Shown here: positions 25,530 through 33,464 of the stretch, piece after piece
Numbering within the stretch: the first letter of the stretch is position 1
Layout: every line of letters begins with the position of its first letter
From: an uncultured Phycisphaera sp.
GTDB taxonomy: Bacteria; Planctomycetota; Phycisphaerae; Phycisphaerales; SM1A02
Assembly (NCBI GenBank): GCA_937919685.1
Contig: CALFOM010000024.1
Coordinates: 1-36,559, forward strand
DNA length: 36,559 bases
Direction of reading: 5' to 3'
Position numbers and translations under genes: made by a program
The notes under the pieces: generated by a model
The model's database searches: none
Seen by the model: only the letters and a program-made list of their open reading frames with translations
Told to the model about the DNA's origin: nothing

Positions 25530-27098
25530 TCAACGACTCGTCTGATCGTCCGCCCGGATCTGGTCGAGGATCGCCTGCAGTCTGGCGACCTCCTCCGGAT
25601 GTCGGGCGGCGAGGTTCTCCGTCTCGTGAGGGTCCGTCGAGAGGTCGTAGAGTTGGACGGTCGGTTCGCCTGCTTTGGCGGCTCGTCGCTTTGGCGCCGT
25701 GAATCCGCCGCTTCCGAGTCCTTCGATCAACTTCCAATCGCCGACCCGGATCGCGAACATGCCGTCGAGGCTGTGATGCACGATGCCGGTTCGGCCTGCC
25801 AGCAAGGTGGCGTCACCATCGGCAAGCAGAGGCACGAGGTTGATCGAATCCTCACCGCCGCGATCCGGCCGCGCGGCGGTCGTGGAGTTCGCGCGGTCCG
25901 CGGCAGCGATGCTTGTGGCATAGAGGTCGGTCAGGCACACGGTTTCTTCGAGGGTGGTTCCCGGTTCGATGACGCCGGGCCATCTCGCGATCAACGGGAC
26001 CCGGTGCCCGGCCTCGTGAATGTCCGCTTTCTGGCCACGCCACTCGAGATTCGCCGCATGTCCCCACCGTCGAACGTCGGCGACGGGCCAATGCGATCCG
26101 TTGTCGCTGGTGAAGATGAAGAGCGTGTTCTCCGCCAGTCCGGAGGACTCGAGGGCGGCGAGCAGTCGGCCGACCTCGAAGTCGACCTCGTTTACGAAGT
26201 CGCCGTAGTGTCCCGCATCGCTCGTGCCTCGGAACCGTTCGGTCGGAAGCCAGGGCGTGTGCGGCGCACTCAGACAGAGTTCGAGAAAAAGGGGTCGGCC
26301 GTCATTGGTTTTGACGTGGTCTTGCACTACGGCGATCGACTCATCGACCGACCGTGCGAGAACCTCCTGATGTACGAAACCTTCGCCGATCGCTCCCGCT
26401 CGCCAGAATCCTTCGCCGTCCTGGCGTCGATGCTTTGAGCCTTCGATGGTCGCAGTGGGTGGAGGATCACCGGCCCCGTCCCTGAACCAGCAGTAGGGGG
26501 GAATATCCAGCGAACTCGGAATTCCAACGCTCCGCTCGAAACCAACGGTGTGAGGTCCGGCATCGAGCGGCGCGGTCCAGTCGGTTGGCCCCTTGGAGCC
26601 GAGTCCGAGATGCCATTTGCCGATGAACGCCGTCTCGTAGCCTCGCGCGGCAAGTTCGCTGGCGATCGTCGGTCGGTCGGGTTCGATCAACAGGGGGTCG
26701 TTGCTCCAAAGCACGCCCGACTGCAGCGAACCTCGCCAGCAGTAGCGGCCGGTCAGGATGCCGTAGCGAGTTGGCGAACAGACGGCGCTGGGGGAATGGG
26801 CGTCGGTAAAGCGGGCGCCGGCGGCGGCGACTCGATCGAGACTTGGTGTCTCGGTGGCGGCCTCCGGATTGAAGCACGAGAGATCCCCGAGACCAAGATC
26901 GTCGGCGAGCACGATCACGATGTTCGGTGGGGGTGACGTCCTCTGCGCAGTTGTCGTCGCGGTCACGCAACCGTTCGCTGCCAGCATCGTGCTCCCGAGC
27001 AGCCCAAGCCCAAGAGGAGCAAGAGGAGCAAGAGCAGCAAGAGGAGCAAGAGGAGCAAACTTGAATGCTCGGGTTGACGGCGGGTTGGATTCTCTCAT
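25530..27098 (-). CDS. Sulfatase lipoprotein, formylglycine-dependent (S1 family)
   Basis: Sulfate-ester hydrolase of 522 residues, likely anchored to a membrane as a lipoprotein. I chose ATG at 27098 (MRESNPPSTRAF) over the ORF-track start, because it places a proper signal next to a lipobox ending at Cys44 (MLAANGC). The hydrophobic core contains repeated Ala-Pro-Leu units encoded by a 9-bp tandem repeat. Catalytic features are intact: Asp pair in IVLADDLGLGD, Cys107 in SAVCSPTRYGILTGRYCW (C-S-P-T-R, formylglycine site), FTSDNGSHWP, and HRVPLIARWPG. It differs clearly from the first sulfatase and resembles the arylsulfatase A-like branch. Its stop lies three bases beyond the convergent mscS stop. 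The maturase is not in the window and the substrate is unknown. Confidence 0.93.
   Translation of the reverse strand: MRESNPPSTRAFKFAPLAPLAALAPLAPLGLGLLGSTMLAANGCVTATTTAQRTSPPPNIVIVLADDLGLGDLSCFNPEAATETPSLDRVAAAGARFTDAHSPSAVCSPTRYGILTGRYCWRGSLQSGVLWSNDPLLIEPDRPTIASELAARGYETAFIGKWHLGLGSKGPTDWTAPLDAGPHTVGFERSVGIPSSLDIPPYCWFRDGAGDPPPTATIEGSKHRRQDGEGFWRAGAIGEGFVHQEVLARSVDESIAVVQDHVKTNDGRPLFLELCLSAPHTPWLPTERFRGTSDAGHYGDFVNEVDFEVGRLLAALESSGLAENTLFIFTSDNGSHWPVADVRRWGHAANLEWRGQKADIHEAGHRVPLIARWPGVIEPGTTLEETVCLTDLYATSIAAADRANSTTAARPDRGGEDSINLVPLLADGDATLLAGRTGIVHHSLDGMFAIRVGDWKLIEGLGSGGFTAPKRRAAKAGEPTVQLYDLSTDPHETENLAARHPEEVARLQAILDQIRADDQTSR
27011..27055. repeat. 9-bp tandem repeat inside the sulfatase signal peptide
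   Basis: Five head-to-tail copies of CAAGAGGAG, the third with one change (CAAGAGCAG). On the coding strand they encode APL-APL-AAL-APL-APL in the hydrophobic core of the lipoprotein signal. Gain or loss of a unit keeps the reading frame and changes signal length by three residues. Confidence 0.9.
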
Positions 27099-27285
27099 GA
27101 AGCCGACCGTACCCGGGAATCGATGATGGCGACAGGATGGTCTTGAGATGGCGTGGGCTTTCGACATTCGCGGGCGAGTTCCTTCTCGGTAGCCTCGACT
27201 TCCAAGAGCCGGATGGCGTAACCTCGTCACTTGCCGCACGGTGTTACTCGTGCCTTTGAAGCCCCACTTCAGGAATCTGTCTTCT

Positions 27286-28380
27286 ATGGATCTCACCTAC
27301 TATCAGACGCTCGGACGTTCGGGCCTCCGAGTCAGCCCCTTCTGTCTCGGTTGCATGACTTTCGGAGATGAATGGAAAGCAGTCGGCGCCGGTGTGGACG
27401 AGAGCCTGCGTGTGCTCGAGACGTATATCGAAGCGGGGGGTAACTTTCTCGACACCGCCAACGTCTATACACACGGCCACAGCGAAGTGATCATCGGGGA
27501 CTATTTCTCGGGGACGCCCATCGTCTCCAGGGACCGCATGGTCATCGCGACAAAGTTCTCGGGCAACATGCATCCTGGAGATCCCAACGGCGGTGGATCC
27601 GGGAGGAAGGCGATCTTGCATCAGTTGGAGGACTCGCTGCGGCGTCTTCGGACGGATTACATCGATCTCTACTGGTGCCACTTTTATGATCGCCACACGC
27701 CGATCGAAGAGACCATGCAGGCGCTCGACGAGATCGTCCGGAGTGGCAAGGTTCGATACATCGGTTTCAGTGACGTTCCGGCGTGGGTTGTGGTGCAGGC
27801 GCAGTACGAAGCGATGATGCGGAATTGGACGCCATTGATCGCGCTGCAGATCGAGTACAGCTTGTCGGAACGAACGGTGGAGGCGGACCTTATCCCCATG
27901 GCTCGTGAACTCGGTCTCGGCGTCACGCCGTGGAGTCCGCTTCGAGCCGGGGTGCTGAGCGGAAAATACCGACGCGACTCCCGTCCAGAAGTCGGCACGA
28001 CTCGAGTGAAGATCGATAGTCCGCATCTCAACGATCGCAACTACGAGATCATTGAGATGCTGGTCTTGATCGCGGAGGAGCTCGGCGCCACACCGGCGCA
28101 GGTGGCGCTCAGGTGGGTTCAGAGTCGCGAAGGTGTCACAAGCACGATCATCGGAGCTCGACGACGCGATCAGTTGCTCGACAATCTTGATGCGATTGCG
28201 GTATCGCTTTCAAGCGATCAGTTTCGCCGACTCGACGACGTCTCCAAACCGCGGCACTCGTTTCCCCATCCATTCCTCGCGTCGGTTCAGCCGTCCGCGA
28301 TCCAGGGAGGCGTCCGGGTAAACGACGTTGTGGGTCCACGGGCGGAATTCCTTCCCGCGACGTCTGAAGACCGATGGTGA
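27286..28380 (+). CDS. Aldo/keto reductase
   Basis: NAD(P)H-dependent oxidoreductase of 364 residues, cytoplasmic, reducing an aldehyde or ketone. The ATG at 27286 (MDLTYYQTLGRSGLRVSPFCLG) is the usual family start and has AGGA eleven bases upstream; the track start adds 15 unlikely residues. The tetrad is complete: Asp56 and Tyr61 in NFLDTANVY, Lys90 in VIATKFS and His132 in LYWCHFYD. The cofactor-binding end includes GVTPWSPLRAGVLSGKY and STIIGARRRDQLLDNLDAI. It resembles the YajO/Tas-like branch that includes sugar and aryl-alcohol reductases. It is divergent from the sulfatase with 187 bases between starts. The substrate cannot be told. Confidence 0.93.
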   Translation: MDLTYYQTLGRSGLRVSPFCLGCMTFGDEWKAVGAGVDESLRVLETYIEAGGNFLDTANVYTHGHSEVIIGDYFSGTPIVSRDRMVIATKFSGNMHPGDPNGGGSGRKAILHQLEDSLRRLRTDYIDLYWCHFYDRHTPIEETMQALDEIVRSGKVRYIGFSDVPAWVVVQAQYEAMMRNWTPLIALQIEYSLSERTVEADLIPMARELGLGVTPWSPLRAGVLSGKYRRDSRPEVGTTRVKIDSPHLNDRNYEIIEMLVLIAEELGATPAQVALRWVQSREGVTSTIIGARRRDQLLDNLDAIAVSLSSDQFRRLDDVSKPRHSFPHPFLASVQPSAIQGGVRVNDVVGPRAEFLPATSEDRW

Positions 28381-28435
28381 GTTCAGCGAGTCGCTGAAAC
28401 TCGATTCGACACACCGTGAGGATCGGTCCATCTAT

Positions 28436-28450
28436 AGGAGCACATCGATT
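28436..28450 (+). promoter_or_regulatory. Ribosome binding site before a probable AUU start
   Basis: A perfect AGGAG (28436-28440) is followed after seven bases (CACATCG) by ATT at 28448, in frame with the nucleotidyltransferase. No ATG or GTG is in frame near this site; the track's first residue is a TTG at 28328 lying inside the reductase gene with poor spacing. This decides the start used here. Confidence 0.5.
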
Positions 28451-29218
28451 CAAAGGGAAGATCTGATCGTCGCGATCACCGGCAAAGTCTCGGAACTCGA
28501 GTGGCTGGATGCCGCGTGGTTGGGGGGATCCGATGCGACCGACCGCATCGACGAGCGGAGTGATCTTGATCTCGTTTGTCTCGTCCACGACGATCGCGTC
28601 GAAGAGACTTTTGTCTCGCTGGAATCGCTGTTCGATTCCCTCGGTGGCATCCGGCATCGCTTTCGGGTGCCAGAGCCTACCCGCCATGGAAACGCGCAGG
28701 CCTACTACTTGCTGGTCGGTGCCACCGACGATCTCACCATCGACCTCGTGGTGCTCCGAAACTCCGTGCAGGATCGACTGCTCGAACTCGAACGCCACGG
28801 TGATCCGCTGGTGCTCTTCGATCGAGGGCTCGGTATCCGCTCCGTTCCGCTCGATCGGGACGCTCATGTCACGCGGCTTCGAGCGAGATTTTCCGAAATC
28901 AAAAACGCCGCGCCGATTCTGATTCCGCTCGTCTCGAAGGCGATCGATCGCGGCTTCGTCGCGGATGCCGTTTCTTCCTATCAGAACTTCGTTCTTCGGC
29001 CGCTGGTCGATCTGCTTCGAATGGAACACTGTCCCGAGCGGTTCGATTTCGGTTTCCGCTATCTGGACCGCGACCTGCCACCTTCGGAACGCGCCCTCGT
29101 CGAACGCCTCTCGATGGCCGGTGATCTCGAATCGCTCGATGGACTTCGGAAGCAGGCGATCGCTCGTCTGGAGATTCAGATCGCTCGCGTCGACGCGTTG
29201 CTCAATCGCGACCGATGA
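28448..29218 (+). CDS. Nucleotidyltransferase-domain protein, possible AUU start
   Basis: Protein of about 256 residues with the minimal nucleotidyltransferase signature. In LGGSDATDRIDERSDLDLVCLV, the GGS (26-28) and D-x-D (Asp39, Asp41) would bind the nucleotide and magnesium. DLTIDLVVLR further on supplies a third acidic position. The C-terminal half is helical (SSYQNFVLRPLVDLLRMEHCPERFDFGFRYLDRDLPPSERALVERL), like the helical partner domain of aminoglycoside-type and MNT-like transferases. The start is the uncertain point: AUU at 28448 with a perfect AGGAG is best supported, with TTG at 28328 or CTG at 28466 as alternatives. The product could adenylate a small molecule or protein. The gene follows the reductase by 67 bases and overlaps the convergent LOG gene by 17. 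Confidence 0.75.
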   Translation: MQREDLIVAITGKVSELEWLDAAWLGGSDATDRIDERSDLDLVCLVHDDRVEETFVSLESLFDSLGGIRHRFRVPEPTRHGNAQAYYLLVGATDDLTIDLVVLRNSVQDRLLELERHGDPLVLFDRGLGIRSVPLDRDAHVTRLRARFSEIKNAAPILIPLVSKAIDRGFVADAVSSYQNFVLRPLVDLLRMEHCPERFDFGFRYLDRDLPPSERALVERLSMAGDLESLDGLRKQAIARLEIQIARVDALLNRDR

Positions 29219-30002
29219 ACGGATGTTCCAAGAGATATCCCCGGGGTCGTACTTTCGGGCCGTAGGTGAGGCCGAATCTGTTTAGGGCGATGTCGGAGAT
29301 CAGGTCGACTACTTCCTGCGGATCGTCGACGATCACGAGGCGGTCGGGGTCCTCCGGCGAAATGGTGCCTGCTTCCAGCATTCGATCGCGAAGAAAATCG
29401 ATCATCGGTTCCCAGAAATCGCGGCCCATCAAGACGATCGGGAAATCGACGACCTTGCCGGTCTGGACGAGGGTTGCGATCTCGAAGAGCTCATCGAGGG
29501 TCCCGAAGCCGCCCGGCATGACCACGAATGCATAGGAGTACTTGACGAGCATCACCTTGCGGATGAAGAAGTAGTGGAAAGGGACCTCGAGGTCGAGATA
29601 CGGATTCGACGATTGTTCATGGGGAAGTTCGATCGTCGCGGCGATCGAGCGGCCGCCAGCTTCCTTCGCGCCGCGGTTCGCAGCTTCCATGATTCCCGGT
29701 CCACCACCAGTCATGACGGTGAAGCCGGCTTTGGCGATGAGCGCAGACGTCTCGCGAGCCAGTTGGTAGTACGGATTCTCCTCGGTGAATCGAGCGGAGC
29801 CGAAGACCGTCACGCAGGGGCCGACGAAGTGCAGCCGGCGAAATCCTCGAAGGAACTCGTTCCCGATGCGGAGAAGCCGGGCAAACTCGAATCTGCGAGA
29901 TTGAGGGCCCTGGAGAAATCGAAGTTCTGGAATCTCGTTCGGTTCCCCGGCCTTGGCAGGGTGGGGCGAGGAAAGTGGCGGGGGCGTCCCTGGTGTCTTC
30001 AT
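29202..30002 (-). CDS. LOG-family protein (TIGR00730, putative cytokinin riboside 5'-monophosphate phosphoribohydrolase-like)
   Basis: Cytoplasmic Rossmann-like enzyme of 266 residues. The family signatures are clear: GGGPGIMEAANRG (99-111) and PGGFGTLDELFE (163-174), the latter holding the catalytic Glu. VTVFGSARF and FHYFFIRKVMLVKYSYAFVVMP complete the pattern. Members were formerly called lysine decarboxylases; those tested cleave ribose 5-phosphate from nucleotides such as AMP or cytokinin precursors. It is longer than the smallest LOG proteins because of an N-terminal extension of about 60 residues that starts Pro-rich (MKTPGTPPPLSSPHP). It is divergent from the aldehyde dehydrogenase (51 bases) and convergent with the nucleotidyltransferase (17-base overlap). 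Confidence 0.92.
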   Translation of the reverse strand: MKTPGTPPPLSSPHPAKAGEPNEIPELRFLQGPQSRRFEFARLLRIGNEFLRGFRRLHFVGPCVTVFGSARFTEENPYYQLARETSALIAKAGFTVMTGGGPGIMEAANRGAKEAGGRSIAATIELPHEQSSNPYLDLEVPFHYFFIRKVMLVKYSYAFVVMPGGFGTLDELFEIATLVQTGKVVDFPIVLMGRDFWEPMIDFLRDRMLEAGTISPEDPDRLVIVDDPQEVVDLISDIALNRFGLTYGPKVRPRGYLLEHPFIGRD

Positions 30003-30053
30003 CCCATCATGCTAGAGATGGATCCGTTCGCGTGAGGCGGTACCATCCCTGAT

Positions 30054-31565
30054 ATGCAGCAGATACTCATCAATGGTGATTGGACTTTTTCGTCCTCATC
30101 CGCCGACGGATTTCGAGCACTCAATCCATCCACCGGCGAAACTCGGGCACCGATCTTTCCTTTTTCGAACTGGAAGGACCTCGACTCGATGGCCGAGGCG
30201 GCCATGGCCGCGGCGGTCCATCCCGCGAATGCGGAACCGGACCGAATCGGGCATTTTCTCGAGCTCTTTGCCGATCGGCTTGATGCGAATCGAGCAAAGA
30301 TCGCCGAGACGGCGCACGAAGAGACCGCGCTTCCGCTTGAAACCCGACTGGCTCAGATCGAGTTCGGTCGGATGCTCGGCCAACTTCGCGCCGCCGCATC
30401 GGCCGCTCGTGATGTGTCACCGAATTCCTGGCGAACACCATTGATCGATACCGATTCAGGAATTCGAAGTGATTTCGGGCCGCTGGGTGGTGCGGTTCTG
30501 ACGATCGGTCCCAACAATTTTCCGCTCGCGTTTCATGCCGTTTCGGGCGGAGACTTCGCCGCCGCGATCGCGGCGGGTAATCCCGTCATCGCAAAAGGGC
30601 ACCCGCTTCATCCGGAGACCGGGCTCTTGCTGGCACGTTGTGCGGCGGAGGCGGTGACCGAAGCCGGTCTGCACCCCGCGACGGTGCAGTACTTTCATCA
30701 ATGCGATCCGGAAGACGGGCTTCGACTGGTGGTCGATTCGAGAATCGCGGCGGTCGGTTTCACCGGAAGCCGCGCGGCAGGTCTTTCGATCAAGGCCGCC
30801 GCGGATGCATCGGGAACACCGAGCTTTCTGGAAATGTCGAGTGTGAACCCAGTCTTTGTCCTGCCTTCGGCCCTCGCAGAGCGGGGCGCCCAGATCGGCG
30901 GGGAATGGGCGGCGTCGCTCCTCATGGGCGCCGGACAGTTCTGCACGAAGCCGGGAATCGCGGTCATGGTCGGCAAGGGTGGCGATGCATTTCTGGAGGC
31001 AGCGACCTCGGCCCTTCGTGCTGCCGCTCCGGGCGTGCTCTTCTCCGTCGATGGTGTCGAACGCCTCGCCTGCGGAATCGATGCGGTGGAAGCAGCTGGT
31101 GCAGTACTTCGTTGTGGAGGGGCTTCCGGGAGTCCTGGCTCGCGCTTCGAGCCGACCTTGCTCGAAGTGGATGGCGATGACTTCCTGAAGTCGTTCGAAG
31201 ATCTCTCCCAGGAACTCTTTGGCCCCGTGGGTCTGGTGGTTCGTGCGGCAGACCTCAATGAGGCATCGAGTCTCGCCGCTCGATTCGGTGGTCAATTGAC
31301 GGCCACGATGTTCACCGGAAGCGACGATGACGCCGCTTGGATGGCTCTTGAGCCGATCCTGCGCGTGAAATGCGGTCGGCTGATCGAGAACAAGATGCCG
31401 ACCGGCGTCGCGGTGGTCCCGTCGATGGTGCATGGTGGCCCGTATCCTGCGACCGGTCATCCGGGATTCACCGCAGTTGGTCTTCCGACGAGCGTTCGTC
31501 GATTCGCCATGGCTCGCTGTTGGGATGGCGTGGCTTCCGAACGGCTTCCGGCTTGGCTTCAATGA
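30054..31565 (+). CDS. Aldehyde dehydrogenase, alpha-ketoglutarate-semialdehyde (2,5-dioxovalerate) type
   Basis: Cytoplasmic NAD(P)-dependent dehydrogenase of 503 residues. The nucleophile is Cys297 in GAGQFCTKPG, the general-base region is FLEMSSVNPVFV, and the cofactor loop is IGPNNFPLAFHAVSGGDFAAAIAAGNPVIAKGHP. FGPLGGAVLTIGPNNFPLAF and the EMSSVNP motif, in place of the usual ELGGKSP, are the mark of the KGSADH branch that makes 2-oxoglutarate from its semialdehyde. That product is the last step of hydroxyproline and some pentose pathways, and an epimerase plus a DapA-family lyase stand 1-4 kb away on the other strand. The stop overlaps the next start by ATGA. Other semialdehydes remain possible. 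Confidence 0.9.
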   Translation: MQQILINGDWTFSSSSADGFRALNPSTGETRAPIFPFSNWKDLDSMAEAAMAAAVHPANAEPDRIGHFLELFADRLDANRAKIAETAHEETALPLETRLAQIEFGRMLGQLRAAASAARDVSPNSWRTPLIDTDSGIRSDFGPLGGAVLTIGPNNFPLAFHAVSGGDFAAAIAAGNPVIAKGHPLHPETGLLLARCAAEAVTEAGLHPATVQYFHQCDPEDGLRLVVDSRIAAVGFTGSRAAGLSIKAAADASGTPSFLEMSSVNPVFVLPSALAERGAQIGGEWAASLLMGAGQFCTKPGIAVMVGKGGDAFLEAATSALRAAAPGVLFSVDGVERLACGIDAVEAAGAVLRCGGASGSPGSRFEPTLLEVDGDDFLKSFEDLSQELFGPVGLVVRAADLNEASSLAARFGGQLTATMFTGSDDDAAWMALEPILRVKCGRLIENKMPTGVAVVPSMVHGGPYPATGHPGFTAVGLPTSVRRFAMARCWDGVASERLPAWLQ

Positions 31566-32449
31566 GTGAAACGGCGGACAACGCGTCTCTTGCTGGCGTT
31601 CGTATCGGGATTCTGCATCATGCCGGCAGCCGATTGCTTCGCCGCGGCTATCTCATCGAATTGATGGCGGACGAGTGGGCGGCACGTGGGGCCGAAGTCG
31701 TGGACATCGTGGGGATAGAAACGGCGGTTCCGGTCGATGTGCTGCTGCTTCACGTCGACCTTTCGATCGTGCCTGATGAGTACCTTCATTTTGCGAAGTC
31801 CTACTCGAGTGTGATCAATCTGGAGGCGGTGGACATCCGCAAGACGTCCTACCTCGACGACCTCGTCGGTGCGGAGAGCGACTGGGACGGTCCGGTCATC
31901 GTCAAATCCAACTTCAATCACGGCGGCCTCCCAGAGCGGTTGCTCTCGCCTGAAAAAACGCGGCTCGGTGGCCGGTTGGCTGGGGTGCTTCGCCGGATTC
32001 GGCGCCTGATGGGTCTTCCAAACGAGATTCGAGCAAAGGCCGATTACGCGGTGTTTCCAGATCGAGCTTCGATTCCGGCACGAAGATTCCGTGACGGCTC
32101 CATCATCCAACCGTTCCGCTCGGAGCGGTCGGGGAGCGATTTCGTATTGCGTGAGTACTACTTCTTCGGTGGGGTCGAGATCCTGAACAAAGAGATCGGC
32201 CCGGATCCGATCCTGACCAGTGGGCGGCAGGTGGAATGCCGGGCGGAGTCTCCTCCACCCGAAGTCCGGGCGGTTCGAGATCGTCTGAATCTCGACTACG
32301 GCAAGATCGACTACGGCTGCCCGGACGGAGTCACGGTCGTCTATGACGCCAACAAGACACTGGGCATCCGTCAGAACCCGGGGGAGGTGACGACGATGAT
32401 CGCGTCGGCACTGGCGAAGGGAATCGACGGGTGGATCCGTCTGGGATGA
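31562..32449 (+). CDS. Unrecognised protein with ATP-grasp-like features, coupled to the aldehyde dehydrogenase
   Basis: Product of 295 residues. The start codon overlaps the dehydrogenase stop by ATGA, so the two are almost certainly translated together. The N-terminal third looks Rossmann-like (VRIGILHHAGSRLLRRGYLIELMADEWAARGAEVVDI). Lys115 lies in PVIVKSNFNHGGLPE, which resembles the nucleotide-binding lysine and glycine loop of ATP-grasp enzymes. LNLDYGKIDYGCPDGVTVVYDANKTLG near 255-280 resembles the acidic metal-binding strand (D-x-N type). These features together suggest an ATP-dependent ligase or a relative, but the match is by eye and the family is unnamed to me. No signal peptide is seen. 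The partner dehydrogenase suggests a shared substrate or product. Confidence 0.7.
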   Translation: MSETADNASLAGVRIGILHHAGSRLLRRGYLIELMADEWAARGAEVVDIVGIETAVPVDVLLLHVDLSIVPDEYLHFAKSYSSVINLEAVDIRKTSYLDDLVGAESDWDGPVIVKSNFNHGGLPERLLSPEKTRLGGRLAGVLRRIRRLMGLPNEIRAKADYAVFPDRASIPARRFRDGSIIQPFRSERSGSDFVLREYYFFGGVEILNKEIGPDPILTSGRQVECRAESPPPEVRAVRDRLNLDYGKIDYGCPDGVTVVYDANKTLGIRQNPGEVTTMIASALAKGIDGWIRLG

Positions 32450-32478
32450 TCTCACGTGATTCATGATGATCCGGCCGC

Positions 32479-33390
32479 TTACTTCGATCGGGTCCGTTTC
32501 GCTTCAGCGATCATCGCCAATGCGTGTTCGCGAACGGGACCTTCAAGCGGTCGGCGAGGGCCTCGAACAAGTTCGTCGCCCATGTCAAACTCGGCTTGCA
32601 CCAGGTTGACCAGATGAACGAATTCGGGGACGGCATCGAGCCGCAGGAGAGGCAGAAACCACTGATAGAGCGCTTCGAGCTCATCACGGTCGCCAGTGGA
32701 CCGAGCGTGGAGCGCGAGTTCCCAGAGGCGGATGGATTCTTCGGGGAGCGCATTCACCAGCCCGGCGATCCAACCGTCGGCGCCGGCTTCGGCGCCTTCG
32801 ACCGCCATGTCGTCGATTCCCACGAAGATCGCTAGGCGTGTGCCGAGCGTGCCCCGGATCTCGCGGAACCTCCGAATATCGCCGCTCGACTCCTTGGTCG
32901 CATGGAGATTGGAATGATCGGCGGCGAGTTCCGCGAGTTCGTGAGGCCGAACGTCCACTCGGTACGCGATGGGGTTGTTGTAGAGCATGCAAGAGAGACC
33001 GGTCGCCTCGAACACCGTCGCGAAGTGCGTTTTTGTCTCGGTCCAGGGGCCGGCGTACGCGTATGCCGGGAGCACCATCAGCCCTCGGCATCCACATCGC
33101 TCCGCCTGCTGGGCGATGTCAACCGACTGGCTGGTAGAGATGGCGCTCACCGCGGCGACGATCGGGATGCGGTTCCCGACCGCTTCCACGCAGGTGTTCC
33201 AGACGGCGGACTTCTCTTCCATCGACAACGCGCCGCCTTCGCCGAGCGAGCCAGGCGTGACGATCGCGGAACTACCAGCGTCGGCCATCCGCACCACATG
33301 CGCGGCAAGTCGATCGTGGTCGATGGTGAGGTCAGGGTGGTAAGGATTGGTGATGGCCGGCATCACGCCCTGCCAAGTGGAGCGGTTCAT
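32479..33390 (-). CDS. DapA-family lyase/aldolase, likely pyrroline-4-hydroxy-2-carboxylate deaminase
   Basis: Cytoplasmic TIM-barrel enzyme of 303 residues, typical of the dihydrodipicolinate synthase/N-acetylneuraminate lyase family. The Schiff-base lysine is Lys166 in LHATKESSGD and the partner tyrosine is Tyr137 in CMLYNNPIAYRVD. The phosphate-loop equivalent is GSLGEGGALSMEEK. The neighbouring 4-hydroxyproline epimerase and KGSADH-like dehydrogenase make conversion of pyrroline-4-hydroxy-2-carboxylate to 2-oxoglutarate semialdehyde and ammonia the best guess. The ATG at 33390 has GAGG ten bases upstream. It lies 74 bases after the epimerase on the same strand, so co-transcription is likely. 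A different 2-keto acid substrate is possible. Confidence 0.88.
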   Translation of the reverse strand: MNRSTWQGVMPAITNPYHPDLTIDHDRLAAHVVRMADAGSSAIVTPGSLGEGGALSMEEKSAVWNTCVEAVGNRIPIVAAVSAISTSQSVDIAQQAERCGCRGLMVLPAYAYAGPWTETKTHFATVFEATGLSCMLYNNPIAYRVDVRPHELAELAADHSNLHATKESSGDIRRFREIRGTLGTRLAIFVGIDDMAVEGAEAGADGWIAGLVNALPEESIRLWELALHARSTGDRDELEALYQWFLPLLRLDAVPEFVHLVNLVQAEFDMGDELVRGPRRPLEGPVREHALAMIAEAKRTRSK

Positions 33391-33464
33391 GATTCTGGAT
33401 CCTCAGGTTTGGAGTTCGAAGGGTATCCGAAGGGGCGTACCCTCCGACTTGGGCATCTCGGAGT

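Noticed and set aside
32450-32478. Possible bidirectional terminator between convergent genes
   Set aside because: GGATGATC and GATGATCC around CACGTG pair only partly and no T tract follows on either strand.
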